7,322 bases of DNA from CAWKZT01 sp963854565 (lineage in GTDB: Bacteria > Actinomycetota > Acidimicrobiia > Acidimicrobiales > JAHEJN01), in assembly GCA_963854565.1 (NCBI GenBank), contig CAWKZT010000088.1:1-7322 (forward strand), in the 5' to 3' direction. The position numbers were made by a program, and so were the translations under genes. The notes below the pieces were generated by a model that was not told where the DNA came from, did not search any database, and worked only from the letters and a program-made list of their open reading frames with translations. Each line of letters begins with the position of its first letter. Within the stretch, counting starts at the first letter, position 1. This document shows, one piece after another, positions 1 through 6,254 of the stretch.

Positions 1-1073
1 AGAATCCGACGAAGGGAGAAAGCGCAGCCGAGAACTGCTGCGGCAACGAGTTGCCCCGCGCTCATGATTAGCCGCTGAGGTGAGACGAACAATGGGATGG
101 AACCCGGTGGTATTGCGGCATCTATGGCAATGACGGCAACCGACGCCACGGCGGCGGCGACGGCGGTGAGTACGACCGACTGCACGACTAGTCCCATAAA
201 GATGGTGGATGACTTGGCCCCAACGGCTTTTAGAACCGCATAGAGACCGGTGCGTTCGACCGTCAACAAGGCGAAGAACAAACCGATGACGACTAATGCA
301 ATCAGTACGGTCACGCCGAGGATTTGATTGAACGTGTTGCGTTGCTGAGTTACCCCGGGAATCGCATCGATTGCTTCGGGAACGGTGAGCGCGATGAACC
401 CGGCGCCGGCAAGGTTTTGGACCGTTTCTGCGACTTCGGTGGCCGTCATCGTGCCCGGCATAGAAACAGTGAGTGCTTGGAAAACCCCTTCAGTGAGTGC
501 GCCATCGGGCCGGTTCTCATTGAGAACCATACGCCAGGTATCGGCGTCAACCCAAAGTGATGCCTGGCCGTTGTATGAAGCTGACGACACCCATCCAGCC
601 ACAACAATCGGCGTTCGAGACGGACCCAGGAGTAGCTCATCGCCCACCTGCACTCCGTCTACCTTAAGGTTCTCGTCGGCCCATGCTGAGCCCGAAGCAG
701 GCGGAGATGGCACACCGCTGACGGAGGTTTGATAACCCCAAACAGCAACGTTAGCGAGGTCTCGTGGTCCGTTGCCCGGCACCCTAGCGCCAAGTTGTAC
801 GACACCGAGTCCACCGACATCGGCATCGAGGCCGCTCTCAATTGCCGTTCTGGTCGACGGTTCGACACGACTCCGCAGTAGTGAAGCTTGCGACGACTCG
901 GAGAAAACGATCGCCTCAGTTTCGAGCGCTTCGATGGCACCAGTCGAGTTTCGGATCAGCCCATCAAGGAGGCCGCCGAGAAACATCAACAAGACAGCGA
1001 CAAGCGTCAGAATAAGGGTTGCGGCCGCGAACTTCGATGGCTGGCGCCTCATTTCTAACAGCGCAATCCTCAT
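1..1073 (-). CDS. FtsX-type ABC transporter permease, second of pair (C-terminus cut by window edge)
   Basis: This is an integral-membrane subunit of an ABC transporter of the MacB/FtsX/LolC type, which normally works with a cytoplasmic ATPase on envelope substrates. I translated 357 codons from the ATG at 1073 and found no stop before the left edge. A short cytoplasmic N-terminus leads into a first membrane segment at about residues 17-38. An extracytoplasmic domain of roughly 200 residues follows. A second membrane segment sits at about 250-270, then the typical FtsX loop (LYAVLKAVGAKSS, about 278-290) and another segment at about 295-318. The last membrane segment is only begun. The start is firm: the ATG overlaps the stop of the upstream permease gene in an ATGA junction, and a GGGAGG ribosome site (complement of 1080-1085) lies six bases before it. 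The substrate is unknown. An ATPase gene may lie beyond the left edge, but I cannot see it. Confidence 0.88.
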   Translation of the reverse strand, partial: MRIALLEMRRQPSKFAAATLILTLVAVLLMFLGGLLDGLIRNSTGAIEALETEAIVFSESSQASLLRSRVEPSTRTAIESGLDADVGGLGVVQLGARVPGNGPRDLANVAVWGYQTSVSGVPSPPASGSAWADENLKVDGVQVGDELLLGPSRTPIVVAGWVSSASYNGQASLWVDADTWRMVLNENRPDGALTEGVFQALTVSMPGTMTATEVAETVQNLAGAGFIALTVPEAIDAIPGVTQQRNTFNQILGVTVLIALVVIGLFFALLTVERTGLYAVLKAVGAKSSTIFMGLVVQSVVLTAVAAAVASVAVIAIDAAIPPGSIPLFVSPQRLIMSAGQLVAAAVLGCAFSLRRI

Positions 1074-2188
1074 CGGATGCCTCCCGCTGTCGTGGCTTCG
1101 ATTGGGTCAATTGCGAGCACCCGCCGAGCAGCGATGAACGAACTAGCGATCCCCAGAGTCATCAAAATGACCGCCCACAGCACAACTGCTTGGGTTTCGA
1201 ACCGTAAGGGGATCCCGCCCAGTCGTCTCGATGAAATGGGCAGGTACATCGCTACTCCGATTGCGTAGCCCAGACCCAGCACGAACGATGCCTGCACGAG
1301 CAGCGACCCAACCAAGCGCTTTCGTGGGGCACCGATTGCTTGAAGCAAAGTAAGTGCTCCGCTTTTCTGGAAGGTGATGATCAAGAAGAACAAGCCAACG
1401 ACGCAGGGAACGACGAGCCCATACAACAAAAAGATCAGTCGGAACGACTGTTTGACCTGAGCAACGCCCGGGGTCTCGTTGGCAGCAACGTCACGCTCGA
1501 GTGCGTCGATATCGGACGAGATGGCGTTTAGCTGCACCACCGCTTCCTCGGCTCCGGTTCCGTCACGTGGCACGACGGCAAGGATGTTGGGCAGGGGGTC
1601 GCCTGCATCCGGGTTAACCGCTCGCACGGCCTCTACGAAGGTTGCGTAGGGCACGAATAGGGTTGGCCCGGTGTTGAGTTGGACGTCCCTGGCGAGGCCG
1701 ACGATCGTGACTTCGAAACCACCGGGTTCAACGATGACAACGTCTCCGACCCCAAAGCCGGACGACGCGTCCGACTCACTGCCGACCGCTTCGCCACGGT
1801 TGGGGTAACGGCCTGCAACCAAACTTGCTGGTGCCCCCAACTCTGGGGCCTCGAAGCCCAGAATCGTTGTGTCGAACCGTTCTTGGTTTGCACTGACCGT
1901 GAATGTCCCTTGGCCTATCCGGCCAACTGACCCGACGGCGTCGCTTTCCCGTACGGCCTCTTCGAGGTCGGCGTTGATGACACTGCCTTGAATGACGCGT
2001 TGTCCATCTACCGAATACACCAACACGGGGGCCGACTGATTTCCGATAGCGCCCACGAAGGACGTAAGCAGCCCATTCTGCAGAGATTGCTGGAACAAGA
2101 TCAATAGCACCAGCATCGCTATTGCCGAGATCAGTAGGGCGAACCGAGTCTTCGCTCTGCGTATCTCGGCCAATGCTAAGAAAATCAT
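1070..2188 (-). CDS. FtsX-type ABC transporter permease, first of pair
   Basis: This complete 372-residue permease has the MacB/FtsX layout. It has an N-terminal membrane segment (about 17-33), an extracytoplasmic core (about 40-240), then three membrane segments (about 250-273, 294-315 and 334-354). The conserved FtsX loop ALTLLQAIGAPRKRL lies at about 278-292, and the family's C-terminal AARRVLAIDPIEA tail is at about 353-365. The N-terminus (LALAEIRRAKTRFALL) resembles DevC-like exporter permeases, though I would not assign a substrate from that. It shares only general architecture with the permease encoded after it, so the pair probably forms a heterodimer. The start ATG at 2188 has a modest AGG ribosome site seven bases upstream. 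A candidate ECF promoter (2229-2256, minus strand) lies about 40 bases before the start, which would place the permease genes in the local sigma-factor regulon. Confidence 0.92.
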   Translation of the reverse strand: MIFLALAEIRRAKTRFALLISAIAMLVLLILFQQSLQNGLLTSFVGAIGNQSAPVLVYSVDGQRVIQGSVINADLEEAVRESDAVGSVGRIGQGTFTVSANQERFDTTILGFEAPELGAPASLVAGRYPNRGEAVGSESDASSGFGVGDVVIVEPGGFEVTIVGLARDVQLNTGPTLFVPYATFVEAVRAVNPDAGDPLPNILAVVPRDGTGAEEAVVQLNAISSDIDALERDVAANETPGVAQVKQSFRLIFLLYGLVVPCVVGLFFLIITFQKSGALTLLQAIGAPRKRLVGSLLVQASFVLGLGYAIGVAMYLPISSRRLGGIPLRFETQAVVLWAVILMTLGIASSFIAARRVLAIDPIEATTAGGIR

Positions 2189-2228
2189 TGGCTACCTGCA
2201 CTCTCGTTGTCCTGGTCATACCACTGTT

Positions 2229-2256
2229 GTACGAGCACTAGCCTTGGATCGGATGC
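2229..2256 (-). promoter_or_regulatory. Putative ECF sigma promoter of the permease operon
   Basis: Read on the minus strand, GCATCC (2256-2251) is followed by a 16-base spacer and TCGTAC (2234-2229). The start codon of the first permease gene is 40 bases past the -10 block. The same two blocks with the same spacing occur upstream of the FAS1 gene, sharing TGCATCC and TCGTA exactly, and a close variant precedes the acyltransferase gene. CGTA-type -10 blocks are common among ECF sigma factors. The expected transcription start is near 2222, giving a leader of about 34 bases. The match was found by eye and the sigma factor responsible is inferred. Confidence 0.5.
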
Positions 2257-2274
2257 ACCAATTTAGAAATATTC

Positions 2275-2302
2275 GCATCTAATTTTGCCCTAGCAACCGT
2301 AA
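2275..2302 (+). promoter_or_regulatory. Putative ECF sigma promoter of the acyltransferase gene
   Basis: GCATCT (2275-2280), 16 bases, then CCGTAA (2297-2302). This is a variant of the blocks found before the permease and FAS1 genes, differing at the last base of the -35 block and the edges of the -10 block. Eight bases separate the -10 block from the GTG at 2311, so the predicted transcript would begin at or beside the start codon and be leaderless. That fits the absence of a ribosome site in front of this GTG. Confidence 0.42.
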
Positions 2303-2310
2303 GTATATTC

Positions 2311-3297
2311 GTGAGCACCCCTACGCCCTCCCTGCGACGCCTTATCGCTTTCGCCGTCTTAGTTCTTGCACCGGTAGTTCTGCTATCGGGCCCCGTGCTA
2401 ATTAGTGTCGCGCTGATCGTCGATCTGACTTTGGCCCGGCGATTGCGCTTCACGCGACTCGTCGCCATGACCATCCACGCGATTGTGCTCGAATGGACCG
2501 GTGTGATGGCGGCGGTGTTGTTGTGGGTCGGTACCGGCTTCGGCGTGGCGATGAACACTACGTGGTCTCGCCGTGCTCACTACCGGGTCCAGCGCTGGTG
2601 GGGTGGAGCGATGCTCGGCGCGGCACAACGTTGGCTCCACTTGGAGGTTCGCTTCGACGGGCTAGATCTCATCGGCGACGGTCCGTTGATCCTGGCTTGC
2701 CAGCACACGAGCTTCTTCGACGCGTTGCTGCCAACATCGGTGCTTGCACAGCACAGTAACCGGGCCGCTCGCCACGTGCTCAAGCGTGAGCTCGCCTGGG
2801 ATCCATGCCTTGCCTTGTTCGGCAACCGGCACCCCAATCACTTTGTGGCCCGCACCGGCGCAGCGCGACAAACCGAACTCGCCGCCATTGAGAAACTGGC
2901 GGCATCTGCCGGCGATGAAGCCTTAGTGATCTTCCCGGAAGGGACGTTCTACAGCCCAAAGCGGGCTGCCAAGATCACGGGCCGGCTCGCTCGCCAGGAT
3001 CCCGAACGTAATGCTCGACTGGATTTAAAGAGCCTTCTTCCACCACGACCCGGCGGAATCACCGCGTTACTACGAGGACGGCCGAACACCGATGTTGTCT
3101 TTATGGCCCACGTGGGATTTGAAGCATTCGGATCGTTGCGATCCATTCTTGCCAACGTGCCGTTCACCGAACCGGTGGCTGTGAAGCTGTGGCGTATCGG
3201 GTCCGCCGACATGCCAGCCGACCCGGTCAATCAAATTGTGTTGATTGACCGGCAGTGGCAAATCATGGACGACTGGGCCTTCGAACAAAAAATCTGA
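2311..3297 (+). CDS. PlsC-type (LCLAT1-like) lysophospholipid acyltransferase
   Basis: This 328-residue membrane enzyme probably moves a fatty acyl chain onto a lysophospholipid such as 1-acyl-glycerol-3-phosphate. Two hydrophobic segments occupy about residues 11-38 and 52-80. The family's four blocks then follow in order: the catalytic H-X4-D motif (QHTSFFD, H132 and D137), the block II region NHFVARTG with R181, the substrate-binding FPEGTF at 208-213, and a block IV-like DVVFMAHVGFE at about 261-271. The FPEGTFYSPKR continuation and the PRPGGITALLRG stretch (about 245-256) resemble LCLAT1-like acyltransferases rather than short E. coli-type PlsC. The length suits that branch. The GTG at 2311 is the first usable start after an in-frame stop near 2239. 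It lacks a Shine-Dalgarno sequence, which fits a leaderless transcript from the motif at 2275-2302. The exact acceptor lipid cannot be read from sequence. Confidence 0.9.
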   Translation: MSTPTPSLRRLIAFAVLVLAPVVLLSGPVLISVALIVDLTLARRLRFTRLVAMTIHAIVLEWTGVMAAVLLWVGTGFGVAMNTTWSRRAHYRVQRWWGGAMLGAAQRWLHLEVRFDGLDLIGDGPLILACQHTSFFDALLPTSVLAQHSNRAARHVLKRELAWDPCLALFGNRHPNHFVARTGAARQTELAAIEKLAASAGDEALVIFPEGTFYSPKRAAKITGRLARQDPERNARLDLKSLLPPRPGGITALLRGRPNTDVVFMAHVGFEAFGSLRSILANVPFTEPVAVKLWRIGSADMPADPVNQIVLIDRQWQIMDDWAFEQKI

Positions 3298-3304
3298 CAA
3301 ATCT

Positions 3305-3332
3305 GCATCCAACCGCTTCACCCAGTTCGTAG
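3305..3332 (+). promoter_or_regulatory. Putative ECF sigma promoter of the FAS1 lipoprotein gene
   Basis: GCATCC (3305-3310), 16 bases, then TCGTAG (3327-3332), 44 bases before the FAS1 start codon. The blocks and spacer length match the motif on the minus strand in front of the permease operon. The predicted transcription start is near 3339, leaving a leader that contains the ribosome site at 3360-3367. As I recall it, the mycobacterial SigK consensus is CCATCC, 16-17 bases, CCGAAT. The -35 block here shares CATCC, the spacer agrees, and the -10 shares only CG and one A. Confidence 0.5.
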
Positions 3333-3376
3333 AGGGAGTTAAACCAAACCCCCCACTTCAGGAGAAGTAACCAAAA

Positions 3377-3946
3377 ATGAGAAGTCGATTGTTGCGCATA
3401 GTCGCCGCACTACTTACGCTCACCCTTATTGCCGCTGCTTGCGGCAGTGACGAGAGCAATGATGAAGCTGCAGCTGAAACCCCCGCCGCTGAATCAACCA
3501 CCGATGAGGTAATGGCCGAGGCTCCTGGCACGATCGTTGATGTTGCTGTTGCTAACGGCAGCTTCACCACACTCGTCGCCGCAGTCCAAGCAGCCGGACT
3601 GGTCGAAACCCTTTCTGGCGACGGACCCTTCACGGTGTTCGCCCCTACCGATGACGCATTCGCTGCAGCCCTCGAGGCCCTCGGCCTAACCGCCGAAGAA
3701 CTTCTAGGCAACACCGAACTGCTCACCTCGGTACTCACCTACCACGTCATCGCCGGTGAAGTACCTGCCAGCCAGGTCGTCACCATGGACGGCCAAAGCG
3801 CCGCCACCGTTAACGGTGCCGAAGTAACCATCACCATTGATGGCGACACCGTCATGGTCAACGATGCCACCGTCATCGCCGTCGACGTCGAAGCCTCCAA
3901 CGGCATCATCCACGTCATCGACAGCGTCCTCCTCCCACCAAGCTGA
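3377..3946 (+). CDS. FAS1 (fasciclin) domain lipoprotein, MPT83-like
   Basis: This is a 189-residue secreted protein probably anchored to the outer face of the membrane by lipid. The N-terminus has RSR and R charges, a hydrophobic stretch (about 9-20) and a lipobox ending in Cys22 (LIAAAC), followed by an acidic, Ala-rich linker to about residue 50. One FAS1 domain fills the rest. Its H1 motif FTVFAPTDDAF is at 85-95, the YH pair at 122-123, and the H2 motif NGIIHVIDSVLLP at 175-187. FAS1 domains generally serve adhesion or matrix contacts. The architecture (lipobox, linker, single FAS1) is that of mycobacterial MPT83. The ATG has a good ribosome site, GGAGAAG at 3361-3367, nine bases upstream. 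The gene lies just before a SigK-like sigma/RskA-like pair and carries a candidate ECF promoter, so control by that sigma factor is plausible. Confidence 0.93.
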   Translation: MRSRLLRIVAALLTLTLIAAACGSDESNDEAAAETPAAESTTDEVMAEAPGTIVDVAVANGSFTTLVAAVQAAGLVETLSGDGPFTVFAPTDDAFAAALEALGLTAEELLGNTELLTSVLTYHVIAGEVPASQVVTMDGQSAATVNGAEVTITIDGDTVMVNDATVIAVDVEASNGIIHVIDSVLLPPS

Positions 3947-3958
3947 GTCAAATAGTCT

Positions 3959-3993
3959 TGGGAGCGCCGGGACCTCCTCCTCCGGCGCTTCCA
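3959..3993 (+). terminator. Strong GC-rich hairpin after the FAS1 gene, probable terminator
   Basis: The arms 3959-3971 and 3981-3993 pair over 13 positions, including two G-U pairs, around a nine-base pyrimidine-rich loop. The core AGCGCCGG/CCGGCGCT is perfect. It begins 13 bases past the FAS1 stop codon and lies before the sigma-factor gene. No run of T follows, so it is not a textbook intrinsic terminator. In Actinobacteria such hairpins may still terminate or may protect the 3' end of the mRNA. Confidence 0.6.
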
Positions 3994-4066
3994 TGGACTC
4001 ACTCATTCGCCACCGATGCACCCTGTTCTCACCCTCACCCGACACTCGGCCCTTGATCTGTCGCTG

Positions 4067-4072
4067 TACAAT
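4067..4072 (+). promoter_or_regulatory. -10 box (TACAAT) for a leaderless sigma-factor transcript
   Basis: TACAAT ends six bases before the GTG at 4079, the spacing expected when transcription begins on the first base of the start codon. Neither the GTG nor the upstream ATG at 4016 has a ribosome site. I see no good -35 block 16-18 bases upstream, which is common for housekeeping promoters of leaderless genes in Actinobacteria. Confidence 0.5.
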
Positions 4073-4078
4073 TTCAAG

Positions 4079-4618
4079 GTGCCCCAGCCAGAGCAAGACA
4101 TCGTCGACGCCGAGGCCGCTTTCGTTCGGGGTGAAGACACCGCACTCAAGTCCGCCTACGACGATCACGGCGCACTTATCTACACCCTCTGCCGTCGCAG
4201 CGTTCCCGATGATCGGGCCGCCGACGTCACGCAGGAGGTTTTCGTCAATGCTTGGAAAGCACGTCACCAATTCGACCCCCAGAAGGGACGACTGGCCGCA
4301 TGGCTGGTCGGTATCGCCAAGAATCGAATCATCGACAACATCCGCTCTGAGCAACGCCACGAATCTAGACGGTCCGACAAGCCCGCTACTGAGCTTCCTG
4401 TCGATTGCGAAATCGAGCGCACCGCCGACAAGATGCTGGTGGCTCAAGCACTCGCCTGCCTTCCTGATCGCCAGCGTCAAATGATCAAACTCGCCTATAT
4501 AGACGGCTTTACCCACTCCGAGATCGCCGACAAAACGAATAGCCCGCTTGGCACCGTCAAGAGCGATATCCGTCGAGGTATCGACCGGATCCGAATCGAC
4601 CTAGGGGGCGAACGATGA
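4079..4618 (+). CDS. ECF-family RNA polymerase sigma factor, SigK-like
   Basis: This 179-residue alternative sigma factor is counted from the GTG at 4079. The sigma-2 region spans about 22-92. It contains DVTQEVFVNAWKAR (about 49-62, core-polymerase contact) and RLAAWLVGIAKNRIIDNIR (about 71-89, -10 recognition and melting). A short variable linker follows. The sigma-4 region (about 120-173) has LPDRQRQMIKLAYIDGFTHSEIA, then the recognition helix region GTVKSDIRRGIDRIR. There is no extra C-terminal domain. I prefer the GTG over an in-frame ATG at 4016. The 21 added residues would be unconserved for the family, and TACAAT sits exactly where a leaderless transcript starting at the GTG would need it. 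The stop overlaps the anti-sigma start (ATGA), the usual sign of a cognate pair. The RskA-type partner and FAS1 neighbour point to the SigK group. Assignment to that group is inference. Confidence 0.9.
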   Translation: MPQPEQDIVDAEAAFVRGEDTALKSAYDDHGALIYTLCRRSVPDDRAADVTQEVFVNAWKARHQFDPQKGRLAAWLVGIAKNRIIDNIRSEQRHESRRSDKPATELPVDCEIERTADKMLVAQALACLPDRQRQMIKLAYIDGFTHSEIADKTNSPLGTVKSDIRRGIDRIRIDLGGER

Positions 4619-5313
4619 GCGACGACCCCACCGGATCTGAGGCATCGGCCCGAGCCGAGATCGAAGACCTACTCACGCAACTTTCTGACGCCGACACCCA
4701 GTTAACTGCCCCACCAACGGATCTCTGGAACCGCATTGAACAGGCCACCACGGGCGACGCCGTCAATTCCGACGATTCTGTCGATCGCATCGGGGCCCAA
4801 GTAGCAGAGGCCGACCTCCCCGCCGGTGTCATTTCGCTCGACCAACGCCGCCGACCTAAAGCTTTGGCATTTCTTGCCGCTGCTGCCGCGATCGTTGCTG
4901 TCGTCGGGTTTGCGATCAGCGTTACTGGATCAGACCCCGCCGCCCAACAGCTCGCCGAAGCCAATCTCGTCTACGACCCGGTCGCATTTGACCCGCTCGG
5001 TGCTGATGCTGCCGCAACTGCGTTGCTGATCGACGAAGACGGCCTGCTCACGGTACAAATTGATTACGCTTCGCTTCCGGCCGCCGGCGATGCCGATCTT
5101 GAGGTTTGGCTTATCGAACCGGACAGCGACGGCAATCCAGCCGATCTCGTTTCGCTCGGCATCTTTAACCCCGATGACCCATCAGCGCTTACCGTTCCGG
5201 CCAACTATGACCCGGACATCTACTACGTTGTCGACATCAGTATCGAACCCCACGATGGCGATCCAACCCACTCGGGACGCTCCATTCTGCGGGGCGCCCT
5301 GACGTCGATTTAG
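4615..5313 (+). CDS. RskA-like membrane anti-sigma factor
   Basis: This 232-residue single-pass membrane protein probably holds the preceding sigma factor inactive. The cytoplasmic N-terminal part (about 1-80) includes TAPPTDLWNRIEQA (about 31-44), a segment I associate with actinobacterial anti-sigma proteins. The membrane helix is at about 82-103. The outside domain (about 105-230) matches the RskA C-terminal family, with ADLEVWLIEPDSDGNPADLVSLG (about 160-182) and ISIEPHDGDPTHSGRSILRG (about 208-227). There is no cysteine and no H-X3-C-X2-C zinc motif, so it is not a zinc-binding redox anti-sigma. In mycobacteria RskA is cleaved by membrane proteases to free SigK; the same is plausible here but not shown. 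The ATG at 4615 overlaps the sigma stop and has AGGGGG six bases upstream, supporting coupled translation. Its TAG stop interleaves with the stop of the convergent DUF1295 gene. Confidence 0.88.
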   Translation: MSDDPTGSEASARAEIEDLLTQLSDADTQLTAPPTDLWNRIEQATTGDAVNSDDSVDRIGAQVAEADLPAGVISLDQRRRPKALAFLAAAAAIVAVVGFAISVTGSDPAAQQLAEANLVYDPVAFDPLGADAAATALLIDEDGLLTVQIDYASLPAAGDADLEVWLIEPDSDGNPADLVSLGIFNPDDPSALTVPANYDPDIYYVVDISIEPHDGDPTHSGRSILRGALTSI

Positions 5314-6182
5314 CGGTCGTTTCGAGGCGGTCGCAGTACCAGCGCTGGCGTGTTCTGTACGTAAGTCTGGAAGCCTTCGTCGTCACCCCAGCGATGTTTC
5401 GCCTGGCGTTCTTGGATGGGCAGTCCGCTTATCTGGGTTAACAAGAAGTAGACAAAGAGTGGCGAGATGAGCGTAACCCAAGCCCATCCGGCCAGGATTG
5501 GTAGCGCGATGACGGCGATTCCGGCCCACAGCACAATCTCGCCGAAATAGTTGGGGTGCCGGGACCATGCCCACAACCCGGTGGTGATGTAGCGACCTTT
5601 GTTCTTCGGATCGGCCCGAAAGGCGGACTTTTGACGATCGGCGACGACTTCGATCACAAAGCCACCGACCCAGATTGCAGTTCCAACGAACGCATAAATA
5701 CCCAGGTCACTTCGGTCCTCACCCGTAATGGCCGCGAGAGCGCAGGCCAGCGTGAACAAAACCCACAGGCCCTGGATCGACCACATCATGAGAAAATGCG
5801 CCGGTCGGGTCTTGAGTTTGGTAAAGCGGCTATCCCCACCTTCGGAACTGATCCGCTTGAACAGGAAACTCCCTAGCCGAACGGCCCAAATAACGACAAG
5901 AGCGGCCACCAAGGCGGCCCGTGCGTCGAGGTCAGAAAATGCCAGGGCGACACCAGTGAGTGTGAGATAGGTGAGGCTTCCGGTTAGGTCATAAAAGCGT
6001 TCGGTCTGTTTGAGATAGGAAGGGACAAAGACAATCCAGTTAATGCCGAAGGCCAGCAGGCCACAGAGTCCGAATAGCGGTAGCGAACCGACGTCGACGC
6101 TGCCGTCGCTCCCAGCCAAGGCCACCAGGAACCCAACGACCACACTGGCAGCGATACCGAACAATGCAGTGGACTGTTTCAT
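5310..6182 (-). CDS. DUF1295 family membrane protein (steroid 5-alpha-reductase-like fold)
   Basis: This polytopic membrane protein has 290 residues from the ATG at 6182. Several hydrophobic helices are visible, at about 8-24, 35-54, 70-82, 88-105, 130-152, 162-181, 213-230 and 233-252. The family signature is clear: VADRQKSAFRADPKNKGRY at about 180-198, then GLWAWSRHPNYFGEI at 202-216, with a C-terminal IQERQAKHRWGDDEGFQTY. The SRHPNYFGE block is shared with isoprenylcysteine methyltransferases and sterol reductases, and is thought to contact NADPH or a similar cofactor. The true substrate is unknown, probably a lipid. A DUF1295 protein is also, to my recollection, encoded in the mycobacterial operon containing sigK and rskA. 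I chose the ATG at 6182 over the in-frame TTG at 6233. The extra 17 residues are hydrophilic and would run into the divergent promoter. A TAGAGT box lies seven bases before the ATG. Confidence 0.88.
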   Translation of the reverse strand: MKQSTALFGIAASVVVGFLVALAGSDGSVDVGSLPLFGLCGLLAFGINWIVFVPSYLKQTERFYDLTGSLTYLTLTGVALAFSDLDARAALVAALVVIWAVRLGSFLFKRISSEGGDSRFTKLKTRPAHFLMMWSIQGLWVLFTLACALAAITGEDRSDLGIYAFVGTAIWVGGFVIEVVADRQKSAFRADPKNKGRYITTGLWAWSRHPNYFGEIVLWAGIAVIALPILAGWAWVTLISPLFVYFLLTQISGLPIQERQAKHRWGDDEGFQTYVQNTPALVLRPPRNDR

Positions 6183-6189
6183 GGAAGAG

Positions 6190-6195
6190 ACTCTA
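6190..6195 (-). promoter_or_regulatory. -10 box (TAGAGT) for a leaderless DUF1295 transcript
   Basis: On the minus strand TAGAGT is followed by seven bases and then the ATG at 6182. There is no convincing ribosome site between them, so a transcript starting at the ATG is the simplest reading. No clear -35 block is visible. The box lies in the 84-bp divergent gap shared with the guanidine-enzyme gene. Confidence 0.38.
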
Positions 6196-6254
6196 GACCT
6201 GGCATGGTCCGTTACTCGCCGGCCGACTGCCAAACTGCGTCTTGGTCGGCGCTA

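Noticed and set aside
1776..2219. Open minus-strand frame of 147 codons beginning before the first permease gene.
   Set aside because: It is a +1-type shadow of the permease gene. Its Arg-rich translation is typical of out-of-frame GC-rich DNA.
2244..2296. Palindromic AATATT (2268-2273) as a shared -10 box for both divergent genes, with TTGGAT (plus) and TAGCAA (minus strand TTGCTA) as -35 boxes.
   Set aside because: Spacings of 18 and 17 bases are acceptable, but the boxes are weak. The repeated ECF-like motif explains both starts better. It could still be a secondary promoter pair.
3837..4484. Open plus-strand frame of 215 codons.
   Set aside because: It is an out-of-frame reading of the FAS1 end and sigma gene, rich in Ser/Pro/Thr, with no motif and no ribosome site.
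3704..4516. Open frame of 270 codons on the minus strand across the FAS1 and sigma genes.
   Set aside because: It lies antisense to two genes with clear family motifs. Its translation is low-complexity Asp/Gly/Val and shows no domain.
6183..6233. N-terminal extension of the DUF1295 protein to a TTG at 6233.
   Set aside because: The added residues are hydrophilic with no ribosome site, and would cover the divergent promoter region. The ATG at 6182 leads directly into the first membrane segment.
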